A DNA stretch of 64,000 nucleotides, from assembly GCA_033065855.1 (NCBI GenBank), contig JAVXUO010000847.1, positions 1 through 64,000 of the forward strand, read 5' to 3'. A model generated the notes under the pieces. It made no database searches, was not told the origin of the DNA, and was given only the letters and a program-made list of their open reading frames with translations. Of this stretch, positions 22,949 through 34,432 are shown in pieces. How positions within the stretch are numbered: the first letter of the stretch is position 1; each line of letters starts with the position of its first letter. The position numbers and the translations under genes were made by a program. This stretch comes from Escallonia rubra. Lineage: Eukaryota > Streptophyta > Magnoliopsida > Escalloniales > Escalloniaceae.

Positions 22949-24087
22949 TAAACCAGAAGTTCCTCTGCTTCTTCTCCTCCTTCCTCTCTCTCCCACTTCA
23001 TCTCAAAGCTAAAGGAAAACGTGGATAAAATTCATAACTTCCCTTCAAAGGAGTGGCAGTCTTTAAGAGAATCAGTTCTTATGAATTACAGAAAAAAGGG
23101 TGTACCTTGCAGCATTGTTTTGTGCGACTTAAATTATAGTCACACCACAACACCCATCAAGTAACATGAACAAAAAAAATAATTCCCTCTCTCTCTAGGT
23201 CTAGAGAGGGAGAGAGAGAGAGAGAAAGCCCCCAAAAAGGGAAACTTAATTCCCTCGTGGAACAAGCATGGCTTCCTGCAAACATCAAAAGATGGACAAA
23301 TCCCAAATTCCAAAGGAACTCTTTCTCTTTCCTCACTCTCCCCCTCTCTCTCCCTCCACGTATGTATTTACTTATAAAAAATCTTGAACTGGGTTTTAGG
23401 ATTTGAATGGAATAAAAAAGGCAAAGCTCTAATCATGTCCACTGTGTGTGTGTGTGTGTGTGTGCAAGCGTGAAGTTTTGGTAGAAGAGTGCAGACAAAG
23501 AAGAGCACGTTCACTGTTCTCTCTGCTTAACAGACAAGTATAAAATATAAAGATTTGACCAGCAAAGCACAATACACACACACACATACACATAACCCAT
23601 AAAAACACATACACACACAGACACACACAAGCACCACCAAGATGGAGTTACCAGAAACCCACCAACCTGTATTTGGGTACAATGAACTGTACCTTGAATT
23701 TCAACTCTTGGGGTACAACAAATCACTTTCTAAATCACAAGAAAATAAAAAATATGGAGAGATATCTTGCTCACCTTACTTTTTAAAGCAACTGAATCGA
23801 ATTTTGAGGATTTTTGCAGATACGGTTTTGTCCCCCAAAAAACCATAAACTATACACACTCCCCCTTCTCTCTCTAAACAATGTTGTTCTTTCGTTAACT
23901 TTTGCCCCCTTGTTTGTTTTCTCTCTTCTTTCTCTCTCTATGTTCATGGCATTTTTCTACCATTAACAGAGCTTGGTTTCTGGTTAGATGAATACATGGA
24001 GATGGGTTTTGTGTAATTCTCTTGGAAAATGGGTGCAATTTAATGTGGTGGGTTGAGTTTATTTTCTCAGAAGAATTCTGTATGTGG

Positions 24088-24149
<62 letters not shown>

Positions 24150-24150
24150 T
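22949..24150 (-). promoter_or_regulatory. 5' region of HK4 with microsatellites
   Basis: No gene lies here. On the minus strand a possible 5'UTR intron has a donor AAG|GTACAC at ~23104 and an acceptor CCTTTAG at ~23009; a 5'UTR intron is plausible but unproven. Pyrimidine-rich CT tracts (23183-23226, 23320-23360), a (TG)n run (23443-23464), CA-rich runs (23574-23635) and a GA tract followed by 31 G (24093-24148) lie upstream. No TATA box could be fixed. Confidence 0.4.
24093..24148 (+). repeat. (GA)n microsatellite followed by a run of 31 G
   Basis: GA dinucleotides run directly into an uninterrupted G homopolymer at 24118-24148. Such long G runs are rare in plant nuclear DNA and are error-prone in sequencing. 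Confidence 0.9.
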
Positions 24151-24734
24151 TGTCTGAACTGGGCAACTAGCCCAGGAATTTATTTTCCTGTGAAAATCTT
24201 ATGGTATTTTATATTGAGGTTATAAAAAATCGCTTTCACATATCTTGGCGATAATGACTTCGCGACAAGGTGCAGATCTCATTCCCAATTAATTTACATG
24301 CCACCCCAACTTTTTTGTGTGCCTAAAGACCATAGTACCCTTTTAGATAGTCTCTTTATTGGTTTTTTTTTTAAAATAGGCTAAAGCGATAACTTCTTAA
24401 AACCCTATGCGGCATTTTTTTCCCAGTTCATACAAGTTCTTCGACATATTCCTCATCGTGTTTCACTGTAACCGGAGACCTGGCCACATTCACAAAGCAC
24501 ATGTAATCGGGAACCGCAACCCTAGTCCCTCATTTAGAGCTAGGCTCGGATGGCTTGACTTGACTTGTTAATTTGCCTACCACAACTCGACTACTAGCCA
24601 ACTTGGCTCAACTTATCATTTCAAGTTCTTTTCCCTTGTTTTCTAAGACATGAATATCGTATTTACTTATGACTATGCATTGCCAAAATTCAAATTTTGT
24701 GTTTGTGTTGAGGGCCGATTCCTATTTAAATCTA

Positions 24735-25167
24735 GAGAAAATCTTATTTCTCCACCTGTCATCCGGTTGTCCGCTTGTGGTCGCAAACAGGGGAGATGAT
24801 TTTTTTTAAAAAGAACTTTCGCTTAACTGCCCTAAGAGGAGAGTTTAGCATCTTTTTTTCCAAAAATGCCCCCATATTAGTTCAGTGCTCTCTCTCTCTC
24901 TTCAACAGCTCATCTCCTCCTCTACCATCATATCCTTACCACTACCTACACCACCACTTCTACCACCAACAAAAACCACAAGCATCGGCATTGCCACCAC
25001 CGAGGTACACTCCAGATCTGAGCCACAATCGCGACCATTAGGTGGTTTTGGCTCAGATCTAGAGTAAATCTTGGTGATTTTTTGTAAGTAATTTGAGATG
25101 AACGTGGGGTTTTGGCTGGTGGTGAGTGGTTGTTGCCCCGACAGTCATGGGTGTGGGCGGTGGTTCT

Positions 25168-25208
<41 letters not shown>

Positions 25209-25990
25209 ATTTATGGAAGTTGCAATAGGGATGGTGGGTGGATGCAGTGGGGGTGGTTGGTTTGTGACAAATTCGATGCCCTCTGATGGATAACCTATGA
25301 TGGAATCGACAGGTAAGGTGGCTGAGGGGTCGGATAGTCGACGGTGGTGCTTTGATGAGATCTAAGACCGTGGTGGCTGAGTCGTTGCTGCTGGTGGTGG
25401 TTGAGTTGTGACGCTCAGTGGTGATTGATGATGTGCCGACAACCACCATGTCGTAGTCATCAGTTCACAGATTCACTGTTTACATTGAGGGTGTTGATAG
25501 TGACCACCATGACGGCCGACGGTAATGGTGATATCACGATTCATACCAATTTAAGTTTATTAATACCAATTTCGCTCTTTCATTTTGATTTCTCTTGAAA
25601 CGATCAGGTTAACAGTTGCAAGTCACAAAACCCAATTACATTGATCTAGATCAGGTTAAGAGTTGTAATCTTTTCCACAATGTATGGTGTCTGGGCTTTG
25701 ATGTTGGATGGAAATTATGATTTGATATCAGCTTGGTCGCAATGATGGCTGTTGGTGGTGCCTTCAGTTTTGCTATGGGAGATCGATGATGGGGAGAGTA
25801 CAACAGAACAAAATCAACAGAACAAACAGAAGAAGAAAAGAAAGGAGATGATGGGCAAAACTGTCCAAGAAACTAAACGCTCCTCGTTGGTGCAGTTAGC
25901 CGAAAATTGCTTTTAAAAAAAACAATCTTAGTTGTTCGCGCGGTGACGTGGACGGCCGGATGATGGTTGGAGAAACAAAGACTTCTCCAC
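24735..25990. mobile_element. Non-autonomous element with ~115-bp terminal inverted repeats
   Basis: The left arm (~24735-24850) and right arm (~25872-25990, inverted) align across GAGAAAATCTTATTTCTCCA / GAGAAGTCTTTGTTTCTCCA, TCATCCGG, GTCC, then GATT(T)n AAAA, TTTCG-CTAACTGC and GAGGAG-GTTTAG. The core again is CCACC/GGTGG-rich with AGATCTG words (25013, 25044), and it includes a (CT)n tract 25172-25205 on +. Open frames in the core are compositional. No certain target duplication; a weak TAAATC match occurs just outside both ends. Long arms favour a MULE-type non-autonomous element. Confidence 0.7.
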
Positions 25991-27199
25991 TGGTGAATGT
26001 AAATCGGCCCCCTATATATTTATGTATGTACATAAATATACTTTTTCAAAGACAACAATTTAAGGGAGGGAATGAAAGAGGTTTGGGATTTTCTGGACAA
26101 GTCTATTGTTTATTTCAAATTTTTGTAGTAAAAAGTCAAAAACTAAGGGCTAATCTTTGAATAGGAAAAAGAGTGGATCTGCAGGGTCTTGGCTCTCTTC
26201 TTTGACAAATGGGACTTCACCTTTTTGGTACTCCGAGCGAGGTCATCTGCCTCCTTGCTTGGGGAGCAGAATTTCATTCCCAAGGGGGTTCTTTTTTCTT
26301 TCCTTTTGCGTTTCGTATTTCTCATTAAATAAATTAAGGGGAATTTGAATTCCTTCAACTAATACCAATTGGTAGGAGAAAGACATATATAGATTGGCGC
26401 TAATGATTAGTCGTCAGACTGACTAAGGTTTCGGAGAATACTTAGTAGTAGAATTGTGTCTTCAACAATGGAATTTGATAAGTGAGATTTCGAGTGTGCA
26501 GAGCCGGAGCTAAGCATGTTTGCCCGCTGGGCCGAGTGTTCGCCCACGGGGGGCTGGTGCTCAGCTGGTTAAAGTAAAGGACTGAACATGAAGTAGTCCA
26601 TGGGGAGTACACACGGGGGTCTGTAGGCTCAATGAACACTGTTTCAAATTCATAAGTCACATAAAACAAGAGAGAAAAATATGAGATTAAGGGAAATAAT
26701 TTTTGAGTGATATTTTAGAATCCAAAAAAATGGGAAAAAAGAGAAAACAAAAAAAAAAAGTTACAAATATAGGGTGTCTAGCATAGGTGACTCCAAGTTT
26801 GACCTAAATCTTGTAAGTGAGAAAAAGGCATACTATCAAATTTCCAAACACTACTTTTTTCATCTAGTACCATCACCCCAATTTTAATATTTAAACAGAC
26901 AATTTCACGGGTATTTTGGGTATCTCTAGAGCTCGTGAAAACTACTGACTATTGCATCTTACCTACCTTCATTGTGTTTATAAATCTAACTTAATTGCTA
27001 TGGGTGGGTGAATAAGTAATAACGCGAGAATATTATAAATGATTAACAGAATTTAAAAAAAAAAGAGTTTGTATTCTAATTGGCTCTTTGCATATAGGCC
27101 AAGCCCAACTTGCGTATATTTAAAATTAGCTAGTTAGACATTAGAGTTTTCAACTTCGTTTTCTCTTGCCTAGAAGTTATGAGGCTATATTGAGATCCC
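25991..27199. other. Intergenic, nothing recognised
   Basis: AT-rich sequence. A stretch at 26540-26640 (CAGCTGGTTAAAGT ... GGGGGTCTGTAGGC) has a slight SINE-like look, without identifiable A and B boxes. Confidence 0.4.
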
Positions 27200-28070
27200 T
27201 AGGCTGCGTTTGGCACGCCGATTATTAAGTCGAGGATAGGACAATGACGAATAAATCAAGATATCGTATCCTATTGGATAAGAGCGGATAAGTTAAAAAT
27301 CATACCCCACGTTTGGACCAAAATGCGATTAACGGACCGAATCAGTTATCTTGCCGCCTTCACCACTGACAACACCACCATTCAGAACTACCACCACACC
27401 ACTAGCATTATAAATGTATCACCGTTCCAACCAAACACCAATTGTAAACTCATCACCACATCAGAACGCCCATCTCTACCATGGCAACCAACATCCAAAC
27501 GCCAATTCCAAACCCACCACCACTGTAACCACCATTCCAACGCCAACTGCAAAGCCAATTTAAATACCATTTTAATTACCTTTTGTTCTGGAAAAATGAT
27601 ATTGATTCGGCAAGTCATTTCAATCAATACACCGGAATCTGCTTCTGTAGTAACGTGAGTAAGACTTCCATCCAAGATGCTTGCATCTATCAACAATTTG
27701 CGATTGCTGGTGGTGGATGAGCGAGGAAGAAAGACAGAGACCACCAATGGATCTCGATCGCTACCTTTGACGAAGAAGGTCGGCGACATCGGCGATGGGA
27801 GCTGTGGCTGTGGGTGCTGTGACGACGGTGCACTCCGCTTTTCCTTTCTGCTTTCCTCGTCTCCTTGGCCTGTCATTCTTTTCTCCAAAAGGTGCTAGAT
27901 AAAAATAAAACCATCCCCTTCCCTCCTTCCCTTGGTATAGAATTATCCCACCGAAGTGAGATAAGACAAGTCTGACGAATATCTTATCAAGCCCTTGTGG
28001 GCCAAATGCCGGATATGATTTTCATTTATCCTATATGTATTTCTTATGGCATATGCCAAACACAGCCCTA
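27200..28070. mobile_element. hAT-like non-autonomous element
   Basis: The left end is TAGGCTGCGTTTGGCACGCC and the right end on the minus strand is TAGGGCTGTGTTTGGCATATGCC, the familiar TAGGG-TG-GTTTGGC terminus of plant hAT-type MITEs. Subterminal GGATAAG/CTTATC words occur at both ends (27235-27293; 27940-28030). The interior has CCACC-rich DNA (27350-27550) and a region with a long minus-strand open frame (27388-27888) that I regard as compositional. The 8-bp target duplication is not clear. Confidence 0.65.
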
Positions 28071-28700
28071 GGACGTAGATTTAAGCACCCAATACTGAGG
28101 GGCTTAGTATGTTGTTACTCAACTCAAATTCACTAACTTACATTCAGTACACTACATACACACTCGTTGTGATCGAGGAACAAAGGCATGATCATACTAA
28201 TGTAATCAGCAATAGGGCCAAAGGCACCTTACACTTTAGATTAGATAAGCAGGGCATTTTTGCGTGCTTTGGTAAGGACTGGTAAGTGTGCATTAATCTA
28301 TAAGATATCAGGCAAACTACTAATAGTACTCTATTTTTGGCTAAGAACAGTTTGAGTCTATGTACACTTTCAAACCTTTACTTGTATGGTTGAGCTCAAA
28401 CCCGACAAGTGTTTAAAAATTTAGGGCTTTTAACTCTATCCATATGTTTTTAATTTAAAATAAAGTCACTTATGTAAATATCACATGCACAAATTTAAGA
28501 TCGATGTGTCGTGTGGCAGGTGATTAACATATTTTCTTCACATAACATAGTCCCCGTATCCAGAACTCTATAGTTCATAGATGCATAGCCCTGTTGGGTT
28601 CTACAAAACCATGTTTACCTTAAGACTTGATAATTGGATTTCTTTGGCAGGATTATCATAAATTGAACTATTGACCTTCATAATATTCTTTCATATGCTT

Positions 28701-28899
28701 TGATAGAAAAGGTGAAGGGAAAGATAATTATATTAGAGAGCATTATGAAACTGAGTACAATGATGCCTTTATATAGGCACAAGAGAAATCATACCAGAAA
28801 CAGGAAAGAGAATCCTATAAGTTAGGAGAACTCTAGAATGTTCTAGACATAGGAGAATATGAAAAAGATAATTGTCATATTAATATATATAATCTAACA
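28701..28899 (-). repeat. 3' LTR of the TRIM
   Basis: Direct repeat of 29750-29950. On the minus strand it starts TGTTAGATTATAT and ends TTTTCTATCA. Confidence 0.9.
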
Positions 28900-29749
28900 T
28901 CCCCCCTCAAACTCAAGTTGGTAGAAAAGAACAAGCTTGAGTTTGGAGGTTAAGTCCAAAGTAGCATCTTGATACCAACTGCGTTAAGTGAGATCCAAGT
29001 TGAGATGAATTCCATGTGTAGAGTCCAACAACTAAGAACAAGGCAAGAGTCCCAAAATGAGGTCCGCAGACTAAGAACAGAGTAGGAGTCCCGGGGTGAG
29101 GTCCGACGACCATAAAGGTCTCAGCTGAGGTTCGACGACTAAGAACAGAGCAGGAGTCCTAGGGTGAGGTCCAACAACCATAAAGGTCTCGGGGTGAGGT
29201 CAGGTGACTTAGAACAAGACATGAGTCCGAGAACGAGGTCCGCAAACTAAGAATAGAGCAGGAGTCCCGGGGAGAGGTCCGGCGACTAAGAACAAGGCAG
29301 GAGTCAGAAAAGACAAGAGTAGGATCCATTGCAGGAACCGAAGGAGAGGCATGGTGGCATGGTTGGCAGCATTGTGATTGGTGGAAGGAACATAATCTTA
29401 TGGGGGGTGTAAGATTATGATTTGGGCTAAATAAAATTTACAGAGGTAACTGAAGAAGTAAACAATTTTTGTGTGTGTGTGTGTGTCTGTGTTTTTTAGC
29501 GAAGGAGATAAGCTAGAGTTGATGAACAGTAAGAGTGGGCGGTGGCTAGGGTTTCATCATAAGCGAAGATCAATGTATAGAAGTGACAAGAAAGAAAGAC
29601 CAAAGTTTTGAACTCAAGAAGTAAAGAAGAGCACGAAAAGAAACAAAAGCACATGAACTGGCCGGGCGAATGGCAGAAGGCCGTCCGCCAGAGTTTGCGA
29701 AAATAGTTGAAAGACTCTCAAACCGGCGGATCGTGTGGCTCTGATACCA

Positions 29750-29950
29750 TGATAGAAAAGGTGATGGGAAATATAATTATATTAGAGAGCATTATAAAAC
29801 TGAGTAGAATGAAACATTTATTTAAGTAAGAGAAAACTATCCTACCAGAAACAGAAAAGAAAATCCTATATAAGTTATGAGAACTATAGAATTTTCTAGA
29901 CAGTTCAATAGCGATAAGGTAATTTTTATATTAATATATATCATCTAATA
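29750..29950 (-). repeat. 5' LTR of the TRIM
   Basis: Direct repeat of 28701-28899, directly abutting the tRNA-Met primer-binding site at 29739-29749. Confidence 0.9.
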
Positions 29951-31034
29951 TGCTTGTCTCATAAAAGCATCTCAGACATGAATTCTCGTGTCACTAACGT
30001 TGTTAATTCATTGAAACATTTAAGTAAAGGTTTCTCTAATGACAATCTTGTGAAAAAGATGATTATGTCTTTGTCGAGAGCTTTGAATGTTGAGATCATA
30101 ACCGTTCTAGAATCAAAAGACATCTATACCTTCCCACTTTGATGACATATGAGATGAAACTCGAATCTTCCAGCAAATATGTCCAATAAACAAAGGAAAA
30201 GTTCATTGGATTTCAAGCTTCATTAAAGATGGATGAATCCTCAATTAAAGTGATGAGGAGCACTGTAACTAAGAAATGCCTTGTATTTATAAAAAGGTAT
30301 ACATGTAGTTCAAGAGCTAAGTGATTTAAAATAGAACATGCTAAGTTAATTGCCTTAAAGGACGTTTAACCAAGAACCTTAATGTAAAACCTATGAAAGA
30401 TGGTTTGGTTGGCTCGGATGAAATCACTCATTCAAACATGACTTGACAACATGTTGGACATAAGAAAAGCAAAATGAGGATTCAAAGAATGAGGTTGATG
30501 AATAGAAGAAGTGTCTTGCCTAAGGCAATTTGGATGTCTTAATTGGTATTAAAAATGTCTTATTGAACAAATTAGATTTGCGAGATGCGGCCAAGGGTGA
30601 TGGGGATATGGTGGCTGCGACATGTTTTGGGTGAGAGAAACATGATGAAAAGCGTAAGAAAAATTAATGAAAAAGGAAAAAGCAAAGGAGGATTAAAGAG
30701 TTATGTGCACCTCATGCAATCACCAAATCCATAATTATCTTACCATACACGCACATACCCTTATATTTTTGTTGATGGCAAAAGGAGAAAAAAATAGTGT
30801 TTTTTCTACACGCTAAATGCTTGTAGATTGGAGGGAGAATATTGGACCAAAAATTAAGGATCATGTATTATTAGACGAGGGAGGTAGCTATGAGTATGAT
30901 TGGTACTTGAGCTTGAATGTTATATCGCGTGAAATTGAAAATGATTTCACGACCCATACGAGGTTATTGTGTTAAATCTAGTAATGACGTTAATATGGTA
31001 CATGAGATCTTTACTTTGTAACAACTCTATGTTT

Positions 31035-31880
31035 GATGTTTGCTTTAATAATTAACATCATGTATCACTTGCATTACCCAAGGACAGAGCTTTCCTGAAG
31101 AACCAAACATTTGGAAACGTAGTTGTTTGGGTACACTGAAGTCGTGTTTGGTTACATCGTTTGGTATACCGAAAGATTTTTCTGAAGTTTCATGACTTTG
31201 CAAAAAAGGCATAACGCCTTGTTTGTTCGTATCTTTTGGTGCAACGAACCGGAACAGTTTAAGTTTCAAGCATTAATTGCTCTTGAACTTTGAAATGTCT
31301 ATATTTCTCTCCCACCTTCAAAGCTTGACTTTGGGAATTATTCAGATGTGACTCCATTTTTGATTTTGGGAAGACTTATTACTTGAATTTGACAAAGCTC
31401 AAGATATTTACTCAATCTCACTTGTACAGATTTGTCAAATGACTTTGAGTGAGTATCTATAGCGAGCTTCCTATATTGAGCTTTCAACGATGATTTTGAC
31501 TGTCATTGGCTCATTATTCTCTCGTTCATTAGAGCTTAACTTATAACAATTCCCATTCATCCGGGATTTTTTTCTCTCTTCATTATTATAAAAAAGTAAT
31601 TGTAACAAGGTTTGGGTTTTCAAGCTTTAAGAGCTTTATGACTCAAGGCTCGCCATTTTGTGTCGAGATATGTTCGAGGTTTGTAAGTGGTTAGATATTT
31701 ACCACTAAGGAAAACCACTCCAGTGAATTCCAGAATTCTTCAAAGGGATTTTCTTGAAGCGGTGAATGTAGGCTTAAGGCTAATTTAAACAGAACCATAT
31801 TATCAAATATCTTTGAACTCTATCCTTTTATACTATTGTGATTGTGATGTATTTGCCTCAGATTTCATAGTTACAGTTGC
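31035..31880 (+). repeat. Decayed LTR of the gag-only element family
   Basis: It shares order and wording with the LTR at 55454: AAGGTTTGGGTTTTCAAG ... CAAGGCT ... GTGTCGAGATAT ... AAGGGATTTTCTTGAAGCGGTGAATGTAGGCTTAAGG, the same LTR segment found at 56340-56560 and inverted at 49690-49900. Ends and target duplication cannot be fixed. Confidence 0.5.
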
Positions 31881-31959
31881 ATATTTTGTTATTTGATCGA
31901 CTAGTTTTTATTTTTGTTTTAAAGATTTAAATATCTAACTAGCTTTATCTTATAATTTT

Positions 31960-32478
31960 TTGAAAACATTGAAATTCATTTTCAAGTACGGTTTTCATGT
32001 GCCACCACCCATCATTACAAGCACCCATCGACAACTACCTTCCACCGCTGACACCACCCACCTTTCCACTGCCACCACCAACCCTTCCACGAACACCGCT
32101 CACCATTGCTTCCATCCACCACCACTTGTCACCGCCACCGCCTCCCATCTTCTAACTGCCATCACCTACCATCGCTGCCACCCACCATCACTGCCACCAC
32201 CCACCCTTCGGCCGCCGCCCACTTTTGCCACCGCATTTCCTTACACCGCTACCACCAATATCGCGGCAATTACCCAACCACCACCTCATCCCATTTTCCC
32301 TACCACAAACAACCACCACCCACCGCCACCACATCCCTTGTCCGCCAACACCTACCACCAAGTATTCCCATTTCCTACATCACCTACCACCACGACAACA
32401 TCATTTTGAAAATTCTTGCCATACAAATAGTGCCTTAAGAACAACAACGGTCAAAGTGACCTAAAAAAAAAAAAAAAA
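31960..32478 (+). repeat. CCACC-rich low-complexity block next to a lone hAT-like end
   Basis: Bases 31998-32390 are nearly all CCA/CAC/ACC trinucleotide variants, giving proline/threonine/histidine-rich open frames that should not be read as genes. Right of it, ~32478-32514, the minus strand reads TAAGGCCATGTATGGCAACG, a terminus typical of plant hAT-type elements. I found no matching left end, so the element is probably truncated. Confidence 0.5.
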
Positions 32479-32514
32479 CAGAAGTCAGAAAATACGTTGC
32501 CATACATGGCCTTA

Positions 32515-33660
32515 GTTTGGCACAATGAGCTTCCAAAAACATATCAACCTATTGTTAAGCAAAATGTGATGAAAAGGGTTTATGTGGTGCTCATAAATAG
32601 AGACCTAACTTCACTACCATTTGATTTGATATGTGGTGCTCATAAATATAGACCTAACTTCACTACCATTTGATACGAATACGATCAATATTTTTAGTGA
32701 CATTTATTTAGTACATTTAAAACGTGCTGTTTAAAGTTGTCACCGAAAGTGTTAACAAAAATTTTGCTAATCATATTTTATAATTATTAATTACCGTTAT
32801 ATAAAATATTTTAATGACCTTTTTTTACAACCAGGCTAGCGGCTCAAAAGTGGCCATATAAAACAGCAGCTGATGTTGGCTCGTTGAAACCTACGTATCT
32901 TTTGATGGAATAAGCAGAAGATTGCATGGGGACCATATTGGTTACAGAAGCTCTGAGGTTTGGTTTGTCCTCTTGTAATGCCCAAAAGGGTACCAGTACT
33001 ACTTCCCTCTGTGTCTACTATCTGCCGCTAAAAGTGAATGTGTACTTGTTTTGTCGGCCATGTGAAGCTGACCCCGTCCGTCACTTTCCTCTCACACAAA
33101 GCCTGTGTTTTGCTTGCTGTTCATTTAATGATCATCATATCCTGCTATCCCCACTCACGTGGCCAGATACGCTTTTGCTTTGTGGTCCAAACCGTTTGAT
33201 TTCCTCAGCCGTCGGATTCCAAATCCGCCATTGCATCCGAGGGCTGCCCCATTTCCTATGCGGCTATGCCTACTATCACTATGGGGCTTACCTCTATCTA
33301 CTACTTTGACCTATTTGCTGCCAAAGGTCTGGATAGTGGTGAAAACATCCTCATGTGGACCACGGAAGAAGAGGCTGAGGCCTTCTTACTCTTACGCCAA
33401 TGCTCTACTTATTCTGTCCCTAATCAAGTGTCATCTACTTATTACTTTGTCCCTTAATTAATTAGGTGTAATTTGGACGATTAGTGGCCTAGAGTTCAAA
33501 CATTTTTTCTCTTTTCCTGTCGAGTGAGATGATATCTATTGACCGGACGTGACTCACCGTGTGTATACACGACCATTCAAGAGTCACTGCAAGCGTGGCT
33601 CTTTTCACCCTTCACATCATCAAGTGATGACTGACTATTGAAACTGAAACTTGATATCTT
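32515..33660. other. Intergenic, no gene recognised
   Basis: A direct repeat of ~45 bp (GTGGTGCTCATAAATA(G/T)AGACC...) lies at 32584-32675. Open frames between 32926 and 33461 resemble nothing I know and overlap each other; I do not call them. Confidence 0.4.
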
Positions 33661-34307
33661 AGGATTACAACTCATCTATCCCCTTCAAGATGGTTAAGAT
33701 AGAATTTATGTTATAACTCTAGTAGACTAATCACTAGAATTGAGGATAGGATGATTAGGATCATAGTACGCTAAATTATTTTGCGTTAAATTTCATGGAG
33801 AGACACACTTGTCTTCCTCTCTCACAGCCTTGACGTTGTCTGCTGCCGCGGCGAGTTTTGTGTGTGTGAGTCTGTGTGTACAAATTTGTGCGTGCGCACG
33901 CGCGCATGTTGTTGTGTGTGTACGCGTGTTTCTGTGAACTATATCTTTTACTGTAACTTAATCCTAAACTCAATAAGTTTAGTAATATCATTTCAAAAGT
34001 TTATTACCAAACAAATAGAAATATAAAGTAGAAAAAGACATTGTTCCGAGAGCCGTATCCTTCGCATATAAATAGGCAGGAGTCGGTATACCTTAGTAGT
34101 TACAAAAAGACTTAAAGCTAGTATATGTTGTAAAAAGATACTCATTTTCTTTTCTCTAATCCTTAATTTTTCTTTTTCTCGCTACAAATTAAAAGCAGAA
34201 TAACAACGCTAGCTAGCAGAATTATAAGTGAGTAGCGAAACAAGTTGCACAAAAGTGACAAAATGTGCAATGTTTTGCTCTACCAAAGTTGGAGTAAACT
34301 TTCCCCA

Positions 34308-34432
34308 ATTTCTTTATTTAGTGACCAAAATTGTCGAACATAGCAGGACATTTAGCAACAAGATGCTTACAAAATTGTGCAAATGCCTCTAACAATTATA
34401 GCCACTAAGTTTTGTGACAAAAAAGAAATTGG
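34308..34432. mobile_element. Small MITE in unit 1
   Basis: Inverted ends are CCCCAATTTCTTTATTTAGTG and, on the minus strand, CTCCAATTTCTTTTTTGTCAC, with a further shared TTAGTGRC block. It is about 125 bp. It lies in the part deleted from unit 2, so its age relative to the duplication is unknown. Confidence 0.55.

Larger units (their letters stand above)
28701..29950 (-). mobile_element. Complete TRIM (terminal-repeat retrotransposon in miniature), minus orientation
   Basis: Two direct repeats, 28701-28899 (199 bp) and 29750-29950 (201 bp), enclose ~850 bp. On the minus strand the 5' LTR ends CTTTTCTATCA and is followed with no gap by the primer-binding site TGGTATCAGAG (29749-29739), complementary to initiator-Met tRNA. 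The other LTR starts TGTTAGATTATAT and is preceded by the polypurine tract TTTGAGGGGGGA. The flanking TGCTT repeat (28696-28700 and 29951-29955) is a perfect target duplication. The interior codes for nothing; it has diverged tandem units built on GAGGTCCGACGACTAAGAAC (28960-29300). Total length 1,250 bp, typical for a TRIM. The first base pair of the 5' LTR is mutated (TA instead of TG). Confidence 0.92.
28500..30200 (+). pseudogene. Copia-type gag (UBN2) relic of a gag-only LTR element, split by a TRIM
   Basis: After the TRIM, 29954-30142 reads SHKSISDMNSRVTNVVNSLKH ... NDNLVKKMIMSLSRALN, the pattern of the plant copia gag/UBN2 domain (ESIxEMxxRFxxIVNxL ... VRKxLRSLP). Upstream, before 28696, the frame is heavily decayed. 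Downstream to ~30930 come lysine-rich gag tail fragments and a GAGGGAGGTAGCTATGAG stretch matching the 3' region of the related element at 55290. No protease, integrase or reverse transcriptase is seen. Confidence 0.65.

Noticed and set aside
22949-22996. Upstream start (GTG) extending HK4 by 16 codons
   Set aside because: The triplet at 22996 is GTG and the frame meets TGA just upstream with no ATG; the ATG at 22948 gives a start like that of other HK4 proteins.
27388-27888. 166-codon minus-strand frame as a gene
   Set aside because: Lies inside a TIR element; its reverse complement is CCACC-rich and no domain is visible.
28950-29310. CRISPR-like array in the TRIM interior
   Set aside because: The repeats are diverged tandem units without regular unique spacers, inside a plant retroelement.
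31960-32464. 149-codon and overlapping proline/threonine/histidine-rich frames
   Set aside because: Three frames on the same strand are open at once in CCA/CAC/ACC repeats; no domain.
32926-33461. 127- and 100-codon frames on +
   Set aside because: Overlapping frames with no recognisable domain, no codon pattern and no context; left uncalled.
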